A stretch of 64,000 nt of DNA from Sinorhizobium meliloti (GCF_035610345.1 NZ_CP141212.1:2547976-2611975), one strand, 5' to 3'; positions 35,599 through 45,089 are shown, counted from the first letter of the stretch. Notes: a model not told the origin generated them from the letters alone. Translations and numbers: made by a program.

Positions 35599-36861
35599 AT
35601 GAGGAAACTGATCACCGCCACCCTGCTTGCCACGCTGATGGCCGGCAGCGCCCTTGCCGACACCAAGCTGAAGCTCGTCGAGGTCATCACCAGCCCCGAG
35701 CGCACCGAAACGCTGAAGTCGATCGTCGCCAAGTTCGAACAGGCTAACCCCGGCACGACCGTGGAAATCATTTCGCTGCCCTGGGGCGAAGCCTTCCAGA
35801 AATTCGCGACCATGGTCTCGGCCGGCGAAATCCCCGACGTCATGGAAATGCCGGACACCTGGCTGTCGCTCTACGCCAATAACGGCATGCTCGAAAGCCT
35901 CGAGCCCTATCTCGAAAAGTGGGAGCACACCCCCGGCCTCACCGAGCGCGCGCTCGAACTCGGCCGCGACGTCAACGACACCGCCTATATGCTGCCCTAT
36001 GGCTTCTATCTCCGGGCGATGTTCTACAACAAGAAGCTGCTCTCCGAAGCGGGCGTCGCCGAACCGCCGAAGACGATGGACGACTTCGTCAAGGCTTCCG
36101 AGGCGGTCTCCAAGCTGCCGGGCAAATCGGGCTATTGCCTGCGCGGCGGTCCGGGCGGCCTCAACGGCTGGGTCATGTTCGGCGCGACCATGGCCGGCGA
36201 CAACAAGTTCTTCAACGAGGACGGCACCTCGACGATGAACAGCGAGGGCTGGATCAAGGGCCTCACCTGGGTCATCGACCTCTACAAGAACGGCCTCGCC
36301 CCCAAGGATAGCGTCAACTGGGGCTTCAACGAGATCGTCGCCGGCTTCTACAGCGGCACCTGCGCCTTCCTCGACCAGGATCCGGACGCGTTGATCGCGA
36401 TCGCCCAGCGCATGAAGCCGGAGGATTTCGGCGTCACCACCATGCCCAAGGGGCCGAGCGGCAAGGCCTTTACCACGATCGGCTTTGCCGGCTGGTCGAT
36501 TCTTGCCGCCAGCCAGAACAAGGATATCTCCTGGAAGCTGATCGAAACGCTGGAAGGCCCCGAAGGCAATATCGAGTGGAACAAGCGCACCGGCGCGCTG
36601 CCCGTCCATAAGTCGGCCGAGAAGGACCCCTTCTATGCGAGCCCGCAGTTCAAGGGCTGGTTCGATGAACTCGCCGACAAGGACGTCGTGCTGACGGTCA
36701 TGCCGACCTATCTCGAAGAATTCGCCTTCTTCAAGGATTCGCTCGCCATCAAGACGACCCAGGAGGCCCTGCTCGGCGACATCACGCCGGAAGAGCTCGC
36801 CAATCAATGGGCCGACTACCTGACCAAGGCGCAGCAGAAGTACCTCGCAAGCAAGAAGTAA
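35599..36861 (+). CDS. Carbohydrate-type ABC transporter substrate-binding protein
   Basis: A 420-residue family 1 extracellular binding protein with signal peptide MRKLITATLLATLMAGSALA (cleavage about residue 20), then VITSPERTETLKSIVAKFEQANPGTTVEI, DVMEMPDTWLSLYANNG, YGFYLRAMFYNKKLL and FAGWSILAASQNK. Such proteins bind sugars, polyols or glycerol-phosphates. Two permeases and an MsmK/UgpC-type ATPase follow. Confidence 0.93.
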   Translation: MRKLITATLLATLMAGSALADTKLKLVEVITSPERTETLKSIVAKFEQANPGTTVEIISLPWGEAFQKFATMVSAGEIPDVMEMPDTWLSLYANNGMLESLEPYLEKWEHTPGLTERALELGRDVNDTAYMLPYGFYLRAMFYNKKLLSEAGVAEPPKTMDDFVKASEAVSKLPGKSGYCLRGGPGGLNGWVMFGATMAGDNKFFNEDGTSTMNSEGWIKGLTWVIDLYKNGLAPKDSVNWGFNEIVAGFYSGTCAFLDQDPDALIAIAQRMKPEDFGVTTMPKGPSGKAFTTIGFAGWSILAASQNKDISWKLIETLEGPEGNIEWNKRTGALPVHKSAEKDPFYASPQFKGWFDELADKDVVLTVMPTYLEEFAFFKDSLAIKTTQEALLGDITPEELANQWADYLTKAQQKYLASKK

Positions 36862-36868
36862 CGCAGGC

Positions 36869-36894
36869 ACCGGCGGCGGTCAGCCGCCGCCGGT
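36869..36894 (+). promoter_or_regulatory. Intercistronic stem-loop after the binding-protein gene
   Basis: ACCGGCGGCGG and CCGCCGCCGGT form a perfect 11-bp stem with loop TCAG, 8 nt after the stop. No T run follows. It most likely stabilises the upstream mRNA so binding protein exceeds permease, as in malE-malF. Confidence 0.6.
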
Positions 36895-36958
36895 CGTCCG
36901 ACGCAAGAAAAGGCACGCCGATCGATAACGGCGGTCAAAAAAGGGGAAATTTCGATCG

Positions 36959-37894
36959 ATGGCCTATGCCGCACGCCATGACGGCCTGCCCGCAACCCGT
37001 CCGCCGCTGATGAAGCGGATCGCCGACGCCTCTGCGCCCTATCTCTATACCGCTCCGGGGCTCATCCTGATCGTTACGGTCATGCTCGTGCCTCTGGTGC
37101 TCGGGATCTCCTACGCTTTCCGCGACATCCAGCTGCTCAACCCCTTCTCCGGCGGTTTCGTCGGCCTCGACCACTTCCGTGCGCTCGCCCAGGACCAGGC
37201 ATTCTTCCGTTCGCTGCGCAACACGCTCTGGTGGACCGGCGCCTCCGTGTTCCTGCAGTTCGCCTTCGGACTCATCCTGGCACTCCTGCTCGACAAGCCA
37301 TTCTATGGGCGTGCGGTTGCACAGGCGCTCGTCTTCCTGCCCTGGGCGGTGCCGAGTTTTCTGGCCGGCCTCAACTGGGCCTGGCTTTTCAACCCCGTCG
37401 TCGGTCCGCTGCCGCACTGGTTCTTCGCACTCGGCATCATGAGCCAGCCGAACAACATTCTGTCCGATCCCCAGCTTGCCATGTGGGGACCGATCATTGC
37501 CAATATCTGGTGGGGCATCCCCTTCTTCGCGATCACCCTGCTGGCAGCGCTCCAGGCGATCCCGCGCGACCTTTACGAGGCAGCGAGCATCGACGGCGCC
37601 GGCCCGGTGCAGCGTTTCCTTTCAATCACCCTTCCCTTCCTGGCGCCCACGATCGCGATCACCATTCTGCTGCGTACGGTCTGGATCTCCAATTTCGCCG
37701 ATCTCATCATCGTCATGACCAATGGCGGGCCGGCGGACCGAACCCAGATCGTCGCAAGCTACATCTTCACCCAGGCGTTCAAGCGGCTGGATTTCGGTTA
37801 TGCCTCGGCGATCGCGCTGGTGCTGCTGGCGCTGCTCCTCGCCTATTCATTGCTGATCGTGATCCTGCGGCAGTGGCTCCTGAGCAAGGATTGA
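36959..37894 (+). CDS. Carbohydrate ABC transporter permease (MalF/UgpA type)
   Basis: A 311-residue inner-membrane protein with six predicted helices (first: YLYTAPGLILIVTVMLVPLVLGISYAF region) and the EAA loop DLYEAASIDGAGPVQRFLSITLP. GGGGAAA lies about 9 nt before the ATG. It pairs with the following permease. Confidence 0.94.
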   Translation: MAYAARHDGLPATRPPLMKRIADASAPYLYTAPGLILIVTVMLVPLVLGISYAFRDIQLLNPFSGGFVGLDHFRALAQDQAFFRSLRNTLWWTGASVFLQFAFGLILALLLDKPFYGRAVAQALVFLPWAVPSFLAGLNWAWLFNPVVGPLPHWFFALGIMSQPNNILSDPQLAMWGPIIANIWWGIPFFAITLLAALQAIPRDLYEAASIDGAGPVQRFLSITLPFLAPTIAITILLRTVWISNFADLIIVMTNGGPADRTQIVASYIFTQAFKRLDFGYASAIALVLLALLLAYSLLIVILRQWLLSKD

Positions 37895-37898
37895 GACC

Positions 37899-38732
37899 AT
37901 GCGCGCCAAACAAGCATTTCTGACCATTGCGCATCGCCTGGCGATCCTCGCTTATATCGCCTTCGCGCTCTTCCCGCTCTTCTGGCTGCTCAAGGTCGCC
38001 GTCACGCCGAACGATCTCCTCTATTCGGAGGGCATTCGTCTCTGGCCGTCGCGGGCGAGCCTCGAACACTTCGACTTCGTGCTGCGGCACAGCGCCTTCC
38101 CGGTGTTCTTCCGCAACAGCCTGATCGTTTCCGGGTCGACCGCCGTCATCGTCACCATCCTCGCCTCGCTCTCCGGCTACGCGCTCTCGCGCTTCCGGTT
38201 CCGGGGCAAATACTGGCTGGTCACGCTGATGCTGCTGACGCAGATGTTTCCTCTGGTGATGCTGGTCGCGCCGATCTTCAAGATCCTCTCGCCGCTGGGG
38301 CTGACCAACAGCCTCACCGGACTCGTCGTCGTCTACACCGCCTTCAACGTTCCCTTCGCGACATTCCTGATGCAGTCCTTCTTCGACGGCATTCCGAAAG
38401 ACCTGGAAGAGGCGGCGATGATCGACGGCGCGACACAGTTCGTCGCCTTCCGCCAGATCATCCTGCCGCTGACGCTGCCCGGAATCGCCGCGACCCTCGG
38501 CTTCGTCTTCACCGCCGCCTGGAGCGAACTGCTCTTCTCGCTGATGCTGATCTCCGGCAACGCACAGGCGACCTTCCCGGTCGGGCTCCTGTCCTTCGTT
38601 TCGAAATTCTCGGTCGACTTCGGGCAGATGATGGCCGCCGGCGTGCTGGCGCTGATACCGGCCTGCCTCTTCTTCCTCCTCATTCAACGCTATCTCGTCC
38701 AGGGCCTCACGGCCGGCGCGGTGAAAGGCTGA
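37899..38732 (+). CDS. Carbohydrate ABC transporter permease (MalG/UgpE type)
   Basis: A 277-residue permease with six predicted helices and the EAA loop DLEEAAMIDGATQFVAFRQIILPL. It starts 4 nt after the previous stop and ends 6 nt before the ATPase gene. Confidence 0.94.
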   Translation: MRAKQAFLTIAHRLAILAYIAFALFPLFWLLKVAVTPNDLLYSEGIRLWPSRASLEHFDFVLRHSAFPVFFRNSLIVSGSTAVIVTILASLSGYALSRFRFRGKYWLVTLMLLTQMFPLVMLVAPIFKILSPLGLTNSLTGLVVVYTAFNVPFATFLMQSFFDGIPKDLEEAAMIDGATQFVAFRQIILPLTLPGIAATLGFVFTAAWSELLFSLMLISGNAQATFPVGLLSFVSKFSVDFGQMMAAGVLALIPACLFFLLIQRYLVQGLTAGAVKG

Positions 38733-38738
38733 AACGCA

Positions 38739-39806
38739 ATGGCTTCCATCGACATCGCCAACGTTAAGAAGTCCTACGGTACCCACCCGGTGCTGCACGA
38801 CGTCGACCTCAAGATCAGCGACGGCGAATTCGTCGTGCTCGTCGGTCCCTCCGGCTGCGGCAAGTCCACCCTTCTGCGCATGATCGCCGGGCTCGAGAGC
38901 GTGACCGGCGGCGAGATCCGCATCGCCGGCAGGCGGGTCAACGAACTCGCCCCGAAGGACCGCGACATCGCCATGGTGTTCCAGTCCTACGCGCTCTACC
39001 CGCATATGTCGGTCGCGAAAAACATGAGCTACAGCCTGAGGCTCCGCAAGACGGCCAAGGATAGGATAACGACGGTCGTTGCTGGCGCCGCTGCCAAGCT
39101 CGGCCTCGACCCGTTGCTCGATCGCCGCCCCAAGGCGCTCTCCGGCGGCCAACGCCAGCGCGTCGCCATGGGTCGCGCCATCGTGCGCGAGCCGAAGGCG
39201 TTTCTCTTCGACGAACCGCTCTCCAATCTCGATGCGCGCCTGCGCGAGCAGATGCGCGCCGAGATCAAGAAACTGCACAAGGATCTGGGCGCCACCTCCA
39301 TCTATGTAACGCACGATCAGATCGAGGCGATGACGCTGGCGGACCGGATCGTCGCCATGAACGGCGGCGTGGTCCAGCAGGTCGGAAGCCCGCTCGATCT
39401 CTACGACCGTCCGGCCAATCTTTTCGTCGCCGGCTTCATCGGCTCGCCGGGCATGAACTTCTTCGAAGGTACCTACCACGCGGGCGACGCGCCGCGCTTC
39501 GAGATGTCGGATGAGATCGGCATCCCGCTCGACGCGGCCGCGCCCCTTTCGAATAACGCAAAGGTGACGCTCGGCATCCGTCCCGAACATGTCGTGCTTG
39601 CCGGCCACGGCCCGGAGACGCTGCTTGCCGGCGTCGATCTCGTCGAGCCGACGGGCTTCGGCATCATCCTGCATCTCTCGCTCGGGCGGGCGCCCTTCAA
39701 GGTCTTCACCAACGACCGGTCGTTCCTGACGGCGTCCGGCACGATCCCCGTCCACTTCCCCGCCCACCACCTGCATTTCTTCGATGCGGAGGGCAAGCGC
39801 GTCTGA
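38739..39806 (+). CDS. Carbohydrate ABC transporter ATP-binding protein (MsmK/UgpC type)
   Basis: A 355-residue ATPase: Walker [10 protein letters not shown], signature [15 protein letters not shown], Walker [14 protein letters not shown], switch IYVTHDQ, and a C-terminal TOBE domain with [12 protein letters not shown] and LGIRPEHV. Last gene of the transporter operon. Confidence 0.95.
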   Translation: MASIDIANVKKSYGTHPVLHDVDLKISDGEFVVLVGPSGCGKSTLLRMIAGLESVTGGEIRIAGRRVNELAPKDRDIAMVFQSYALYPHMSVAKNMSYSLRLRKTAKDRITTVVAGAAAKLGLDPLLDRRPKALSGGQRQRVAMGRAIVREPKAFLFDEPLSNLDARLREQMRAEIKKLHKDLGATSIYVTHDQIEAMTLADRIVAMNGGVVQQVGSPLDLYDRPANLFVAGFIGSPGMNFFEGTYHAGDAPRFEMSDEIGIPLDAAAPLSNNAKVTLGIRPEHVVLAGHGPETLLAGVDLVEPTGFGIILHLSLGRAPFKVFTNDRSFLTASGTIPVHFPAHHLHFFDAEGKRV

Positions 39807-40005
39807 CGCACGCGCCGAATGGCGGCCCGCAGGTTCAGGCTTAGCCAGAAGGAGCAATTGACTTCTCTACGACAAGGACTAGCTTCTTTCCTGTCGCACG
39901 TATCAACCGCCCCGGCGCACTATTCCTTAAGAGAAGCAAGCACCGCCAAAGCAGATTTGACGATAGCCTTCCTTGCCCCGCGCCGGGCGAAATTGAGGAA
40001 GTATC

Positions 40006-40392
40006 ATGCGAATTGCACTTGCTGCCCTGTCTTTTTCGGCACTCTCGCTCTGTCCGGTCGCCGGGCTTGCCCAGGAGGGCGATGCCGAGGCCGGCGCCAC
40101 CGTCTTCAAGAAATGCGCCACCTGTCACGTGATCGACAAGGACCAGAACAAGGTCGGTCCTTCGCTGCAAGGCGTCATCGGCCGGACGGCCGGCACCCAT
40201 GCTGACTTCAAATATTCGCAAGCCATGATCGATGCGGGCAAGGGTGGTCTCGTCTGGGACGAGGCGACGCTCGCCGAGTATCTCCATAACCCCAGGGCCA
40301 TGGTCAAAGGCACCAAGATGGTATTCCCCGGCCTCAAGAAGGACGAGGAGATTGCCAATGTGATCGCCTACCTGAAGCAGCATCCCAAATAG
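40006..40392 (+). CDS. Class I c-type cytochrome
   Basis: A 128-residue periplasmic protein with signal peptide MRIALAALSFSALSLCPVAG (cleavage near AQ, residue 23) and one haem site CATCH (Cys37, Cys40, His41); Met105 in GTKMVFPG is the axial ligand. Resembles the mitochondrial-type cytochrome c / c550. Sits 136 nt before the cox operon and is the probable electron donor to that oxidase. Confidence 0.93.
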   Translation: MRIALAALSFSALSLCPVAGLAQEGDAEAGATVFKKCATCHVIDKDQNKVGPSLQGVIGRTAGTHADFKYSQAMIDAGKGGLVWDEATLAEYLHNPRAMVKGTKMVFPGLKKDEEIANVIAYLKQHPK

Positions 40393-40528
40393 GAATACTT
40401 GCGGGAAGCGAGAATTCGATCTCGTCCCGATGATTTGCCAGTATTTTCCGTTCGTGCAATAATTGTGATCGGAACTCTGCGATTGCGTATTCGTCTCACG
40501 GCCGATCACGGCGGGGGAGGGTCAGGGA

Positions 40529-41473
40529 ATGGCGGTGGTAGTAATTCTGGTTCTGCTGGCCGTCGGCTCGGTGTTGTTCCATTTGCTTAGTCCCTGGTGG
40601 TGGACCCCGATCGCCTCCAATTGGAATTACATCGACAATACCATCACCATCACCTTCTGGATCACCGGCATCGCCTTCACCGCCGTGGTCCTGTTCATGG
40701 CCTATTGCATCCTGCGTTTCCGCCACCGACCCGGCAATACCGCCGCTTACGAGCCCGAGAACAGGCGGCTCGAAGGCTGGCTCGCGACGGGCACGACCTT
40801 CGGTGTCGCGGCGATGCTGGCGCCGGGCCTCTTCGTCTGGAACCAGTTCGTCACCGTCCCGCAGGATGCGACCGAAGTCGAGGTGATCGGCCAGCAATGG
40901 CTGTGGAGCTTCCGGCTGCCCGGCGCGGACGGTAAGCTGGGCACGACGGAAGCGCGCGATATCGCCCCCGAAAACGCGCTCGGGGTCAATCGGGACGACG
41001 CCGCCGGGCAGGACGACATCATCATCGAAGGCGGCGAGCTTCACCTGCCGGTCGGCAAGCCGGTCAAGATGCTGCTCCGGTCGGTCGACGTACTGCACGA
41101 TTTCTACGTCCCCGAATTCCGCGCGAAGATGGACATGGTGCCCGGCATGGTCACCTATTTCTGGTTGACGCCGACGCGGACCGGAACCTTCGAGATACTC
41201 TGCGCGGAACTCTGCGGCGTCGGCCACCCGCAGATGCGCGGTACCGTCGTGGTCGACACCGAAGAAGACTACCAGGCCTGGCTCGCCGAGCAGCAGACCT
41301 TTTCGCAACTGTCCGCATCATCGGAAACAAGAGCAATTCCAGGAAAAGCGTGTAGCGGCTTTCCGTCCGGAGTTGCGATCGAACAAGGAACCGGAGCATT
41401 CGCGCTTTTTGAAGAAGAGCGAGAATGCTTCGGCCCGGCGGCGACCACGGTCGCCGCCTCAGCGGCGCAGTAG
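40529..41473 (+). CDS. coxM: Cytochrome c oxidase subunit II with repeat-derived C-terminal tail
   Basis: A 314-residue membrane protein. Two N-terminal helices precede the cupredoxin domain; CuA ligands are His190 (VLHDF), Cys225, Glu227, Cys229, His233 and Met236 in CAELCGVGHPQM. No CXXCH is present, so it is not a fused caa3-type subunit. The normal fold ends near residue 260; residues about 265-314 are encoded by sequence that matches two hairpin-type rhizobial repeats (41330-41436), so the tail is probably a late acquisition. Takes electrons from cytochrome c and passes them to subunit I. Confidence 0.92.
   Translation: MAVVVILVLLAVGSVLFHLLSPWWWTPIASNWNYIDNTITITFWITGIAFTAVVLFMAYCILRFRHRPGNTAAYEPENRRLEGWLATGTTFGVAAMLAPGLFVWNQFVTVPQDATEVEVIGQQWLWSFRLPGADGKLGTTEARDIAPENALGVNRDDAAGQDDIIIEGGELHLPVGKPVKMLLRSVDVLHDFYVPEFRAKMDMVPGMVTYFWLTPTRTGTFEILCAELCGVGHPQMRGTVVVDTEEDYQAWLAEQQTFSQLSASSETRAIPGKACSGFPSGVAIEQGTGAFALFEEERECFGPAATTVAASAAQ
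41331..41376 (+). repeat. Short rhizobial hairpin repeat inside coxM
   Basis: GCAATTCC...GGAGTTGC (7/8) and inner GGAAAAGC...GGCTTTCC arms form a hairpin. The sequence resembles a repeat I know as common between genes in Rhizobiaceae (AATTCC-AGGAAAAG... TTTCCGTCCGGA). Here it lies in the reading frame of coxM. Confidence 0.55.
41393..41436 (+). repeat. Second hairpin repeat inside coxM
   Basis: GCATTCGCGCT and AGCGAGAATGC form an imperfect stem around TTTTTGAAGAAG. This is adjacent to the 41331 repeat and likewise encodes the extra C-terminal residues of subunit II. Confidence 0.5.
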
Positions 41474-41506
41474 GAGGTGCCGTGAAGTAGCCCCTGGGGA
41501 GGAGAT

Positions 41507-43288
41507 ATGATGGTCGACGTCCGGTCCGGTATTGGCGAGGCACTTCCGCCTCCCGAAGTCGAGGATGTTGAGCTTTACCATCCGCATAGCTGGTGGACGC
41601 GCTATGTCTTCAGCCAGGATGCGAAAATCATCGCCATTCAATACGGCACGACGGCGATCGCCATCGGAATGGTGGCGCTGGTGCTGTCCTGGCTGATCCG
41701 ATTGCAACTCGGTTTTCCCGGAACATTCGAGCTGATCGATGCCGAGCGCTACTATCAGTTCATCACCATGCACGGAATGATCATGGTGATCTACCTGCTC
41801 ACCGCCCTCTTCCTCGGCGGCTTCGGCAACTATCTGATCCCGCTGATGGTCGGCGCGCGCGACATGGTGTTTCCCTACGCCAACATGCTCAGCTACTGGA
41901 TCTATCTGCTCGCCGTGATCGTCCTGGCCGCAAGCTTCTTCACCCCCGGAGGACCGACCGGCGCCGGCTGGACCCTCTATCCGCCGCAGGCCGTCCTTTC
42001 CGGCACGCCCGGCGGCAGGGACTGGGGCATCGTCATGATGCTCTCGTCGCTGATCATCTTCGTCATCGGCTTCACCATGGGTGGCCTCAACTATGTCGTG
42101 ACGGTTCTCCAGGGCCGCGCACGCGGCATGACGCTGATGCGGCTGCCGCTGACCGTCTGGGGCATATTCACCGCGACGGTGATGGCGCTGCTTGCCTTCC
42201 CTGCCCTTTTCGTCGCCTGCGTCATGATGCTCTTCGACCGGCTGCTCGGCACGAGTTTCTTCATGCCGGCCATCGTCGAAATGGGCGAGCAGCTGCAATA
42301 TGGCGGCGGCAGCCCGATTCTCTTCCAGCACCTGTTCTGGTTCTTCGGCCACCCCGAAGTCTACATCGTCGCGCTGCCCGCCTTCGGCATCGTCTCCGAT
42401 CTCATCAGCACCCATGCCCGCAAGAACATCTTCGGCTACCGCATGATGGTCTGGGCGATCGTCATCATCGGCGGCCTCTCCTTCATCGTCTGGGCGCACC
42501 ACATGTATGTCAGCGGCATGAACCCGTATTTCGGCTTCTTCTTCGCCACGACCACGCTGATCATCGCGGTGCCGACGGCGATCAAGGTCTATAACTGGGT
42601 CCTCACCCTCTGGCGCGGCAATATCCATCTGACCCTGCCGATGCTCTTCGCCCTCGCCTTCATCGTCACCTTCGTCAACGGCGGGCTGACGGGTCTCTTC
42701 CTCGGCAATGTCGTCGTCGACGTGCCGCTCTCCGACACGATGTTCGTCGTCGCGCATTTCCATATGGTCATGGGCGTGGCGCCGATCATGGTGATCTTCG
42801 GCGCCATCTATCACTGGTATCCGAAGATCACCGGGCGCATGCTCAACGAGGCGATGGGCCAGATCCATTTCTGGGTCACCTTCATCGGCGCCTACGCCAT
42901 CTTCTTTCCGATGCATTATCTCGGCCTCATCGGCGTCCCGCGCCGCTATCACGAGCTCGGCGAGGCAGCTTTCGTGACGGCTTCGATCGCCGAGCTCAAC
43001 GCCTTCATCAGCATCATGGCGTTTCTCGTCGGCGCTGCGCAGATCCTGTTCCTCTTTAATCTCGCCTGGAGCCTGCGCCATGGCCGGGAGGCCGGGGGCA
43101 ATCCCTGGCGCGCGACGACGCTCGAATGGCAAACGCCCGAGACGCCGCCGCCTCACGGTAACTGGGGCGATGAACTGCCCGTCGTCTATCGCTGGGCCTA
43201 TGACTACAGCGTCCCCGGCGCGCCGGAAGATTTCATCCCGCAGAACCAGCCGACGCCCGGCCGCCTCAGTCACGAGACCGTCTCATGA
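41507..43288 (+). CDS. coxN: Cytochrome c oxidase subunit I
   Basis: A 593-residue haem-copper oxidase subunit with all metal ligands: His89 (TMHG) and His419 for low-spin haem a, His282/Tyr286 (GHPEVY), His331 and His332 (AHHMY) for CuB, His417 (AHFH) for haem a3. Glu284 and Asp119 (GARDM) mark D-channel residues of A1-type oxidases. The usual HDTYFVVAHFHYV is replaced by LSDTMFVVAHFHMV. Together with the MNOP order, this fits the alternative aa3-type oxidase of rhizobia, distinct from CtaCDE. Confidence 0.95.
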   Translation: MMVDVRSGIGEALPPPEVEDVELYHPHSWWTRYVFSQDAKIIAIQYGTTAIAIGMVALVLSWLIRLQLGFPGTFELIDAERYYQFITMHGMIMVIYLLTALFLGGFGNYLIPLMVGARDMVFPYANMLSYWIYLLAVIVLAASFFTPGGPTGAGWTLYPPQAVLSGTPGGRDWGIVMMLSSLIIFVIGFTMGGLNYVVTVLQGRARGMTLMRLPLTVWGIFTATVMALLAFPALFVACVMMLFDRLLGTSFFMPAIVEMGEQLQYGGGSPILFQHLFWFFGHPEVYIVALPAFGIVSDLISTHARKNIFGYRMMVWAIVIIGGLSFIVWAHHMYVSGMNPYFGFFFATTTLIIAVPTAIKVYNWVLTLWRGNIHLTLPMLFALAFIVTFVNGGLTGLFLGNVVVDVPLSDTMFVVAHFHMVMGVAPIMVIFGAIYHWYPKITGRMLNEAMGQIHFWVTFIGAYAIFFPMHYLGLIGVPRRYHELGEAAFVTASIAELNAFISIMAFLVGAAQILFLFNLAWSLRHGREAGGNPWRATTLEWQTPETPPPHGNWGDELPVVYRWAYDYSVPGAPEDFIPQNQPTPGRLSHETVS

Positions 43289-43983
43289 GCATCGTCGCCT
43301 TCTTTCTGGCGGCGATCGCCGCCATCGTCGTCTGGTGGCTCGCAGGGCAACGCCTTACATCGCGCCCCTGGCTCGAGGTCGGTCACTTCCACGACCGCCG
43401 GGGCGCAACGCGTTTGCCGCCGGCGAAAATCGGCCTCGGCGTATTTCTCACCGTCGTCGGTGCGCTGTTTTCACTTGCGATCAGCGCCTATTTCATGCGC
43501 ATGGCGTCATCCGACTGGGGCGCGCTGCCTTTGCCCGGCCTTCTCTGGCTCAATACGGGCATCCTCGCCGCCGGCAGCATCACCCTGCACTGGACCAGGG
43601 TCGAGGCAGAGCGGCGGAACGACGAGGCAGCTCGGATCGGTCTCCTGGCGGCGCTCGCCCTTGGCCTCGCTTTCCTCGCGGGTCAGCTCTTCGCCTGGCG
43701 TGCGCTGTCGGACGCCGGATATTTCCTGGCCGGGAATCCGGCCAACAGCTTCTTCTATCTGCTTACGGGCATGCACGGCCTGCACATCATCGGGGGGCTT
43801 TTTGCTCTCGGCCGGGTAACCGCACATGCCTCGCAAACACCGCTCGACAACAGAACGCGCCTGTCGATCGAGCTTTGCGCCATCTACTGGCATTTCATGC
43901 TGATCGTCTGGCTGGTTCTCTTCGCTCTTTTTGCCGGCTGGGCCAGCGGCGTGATCGATTTCTGCCGCCAACTGCTGACATAG
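43285..43983 (+). CDS. coxO: Cytochrome c oxidase subunit III-like, CoxO
   Basis: A 232-residue membrane protein of the subunit III family (GMHGLHIIGGLFALG, CAIYWHFMLIVWLVLFALF). The start overlaps the coxN stop (ATGA). An insert-rich N-terminal part (LEVGHFHDRRGA, PPAKIG) is characteristic of CoxO. With CoxP it provides two subunit III-type proteins. Confidence 0.9.
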   Translation: MSIVAFFLAAIAAIVVWWLAGQRLTSRPWLEVGHFHDRRGATRLPPAKIGLGVFLTVVGALFSLAISAYFMRMASSDWGALPLPGLLWLNTGILAAGSITLHWTRVEAERRNDEAARIGLLAALALGLAFLAGQLFAWRALSDAGYFLAGNPANSFFYLLTGMHGLHIIGGLFALGRVTAHASQTPLDNRTRLSIELCAIYWHFMLIVWLVLFALFAGWASGVIDFCRQLLT

Positions 43984-43995
43984 GAACCGTTGAAC

Positions 43996-44718
43996 ATGTC
44001 TGCACCGATGAAGAAGCCCGCAGCAGAAACGCTCCCGCGCCCCGCCGGTCTGGCCGGGCTCGCGTCGGACTGGGCCTCCGACCAGCGCACCTTCAAGGAT
44101 GTTTCCTGGGGAAAGGCCATGATGTGGATCTTTCTCCTCAGCGATACCTTCGTCTTCGGCTGCTTCCTGCTTGCCTACATGTCGGCGCGGATGTCCACCG
44201 CCGTTCCATGGCCCAATCCGAGCGAGGTCTTCGCGCTCGAAATCGGCGGAACGCACATGCCGCTGATCCTCATCGCCATCATGACCTTCGTTCTCATTTC
44301 GAGCAGCGGCACCATGGCCATGGCCGTCAATTACGGTTACCGCCGCGACCGGCGGAAGACCGCGGCGCTCATGCTTCTGACGGCGCTTTTCGGCGCCACC
44401 TTCGTGGGGATGCAGGCGTTCGAATGGTCGAAGCTGATCGCCGAGGGCGTGCGGCCCTGGGGCAACCCCTGGGGAGCCGCTCAATTCGGCTCTTCCTTCT
44501 TCATGATCACCGGCTTTCACGGGACCCACGTCACCTTCGGCGTGATCTTCCTGCTGATCGTCGCCCGCAAGGTCTGGCGCGGCGATTTTGAAACGGAGCG
44601 GCGCGGCTTCTTCACCAGCCGCAAGGGGCGCTACGAGATCGTCGAGATAACCGGCCTCTACTGGCACTTCGTCGACCTGGTCTGGGTCTTCATCTTCGCA
44701 TTCTTCTATCTGTGGTGA
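43996..44718 (+). CDS. coxP: Cytochrome c oxidase subunit III, CoxP
   Basis: A 240-residue protein: MMWIFLLSDTFVFGCFLLAYM, FVGMQAFEWSKLI, GFHGTHVTFGVIFLL and GLYWHFVDLVWVFIFAFFYLW are subunit III signatures. Start ATG 43996; a TTG two codons upstream (43990) is possible. Subunit III maintains proton uptake and structure. Confidence 0.94.
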   Translation: MSAPMKKPAAETLPRPAGLAGLASDWASDQRTFKDVSWGKAMMWIFLLSDTFVFGCFLLAYMSARMSTAVPWPNPSEVFALEIGGTHMPLILIAIMTFVLISSSGTMAMAVNYGYRRDRRKTAALMLLTALFGATFVGMQAFEWSKLIAEGVRPWGNPWGAAQFGSSFFMITGFHGTHVTFGVIFLLIVARKVWRGDFETERRGFFTSRKGRYEIVEITGLYWHFVDLVWVFIFAFFYLW

Positions 44719-44729
44719 GGGAGGGCATC

Positions 44730-45089
44730 GTGGCTCACGCGGAAATACATCCGGCACAACCTGCGGCGGTCCATACGGAGCACCAGCAGCACCCGATCAA
44801 GCTCTACCTCCTGGTCTGGGGGCTGCTCTTCGTCCTCAGTACTCTTTCATACCTCGTCGATTACTTCGGCCTGCAGGGCTATCTCCGCTGGTCGCTGATC
44901 CTCATCTTCATGATGCTGAAGGCGGGCCTCATCGTGGCCGTGTTCATGCATATGGCGTGGGAGCGCCTGGCGCTGATCTACGCGATCATTCTCCCCCCGC
45001 TGCTGGTGCTCGTCTTCGTGGCGCTGATGGTGTCGGAATCGAACTATGTCCTCTTCACGCGACTCACCTTCTTCGGTGGCGGCGAGTAA
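44730..45089 (+). CDS. Cytochrome c oxidase subunit IV-like small membrane protein
   Basis: A 119-residue protein beginning at GTG 44730 with GGAGGG 6 nt upstream. Three predicted helices: YLLVWGLLFVLSTLSYLV, LILIFMMLKAGLIVAVFMHM, IYAIILPPLLVLVFVALMV. The KAGLIVAVFMHM motif is typical of the prokaryotic subunit IV / COX4_pro family. Histidine-rich N-terminus (HAEIHPAQPAAVHTEHQQHP). Confidence 0.88.
   Translation: MAHAEIHPAQPAAVHTEHQQHPIKLYLLVWGLLFVLSTLSYLVDYFGLQGYLRWSLILIFMMLKAGLIVAVFMHMAWERLALIYAIILPPLLVLVFVALMVSESNYVLFTRLTFFGGGE

Noticed and set aside
40529..41473. caa3-type subunit II with fused cytochrome c
   Set aside because: No CXXCH motif in the subunit; the extra tail is repeat derived.
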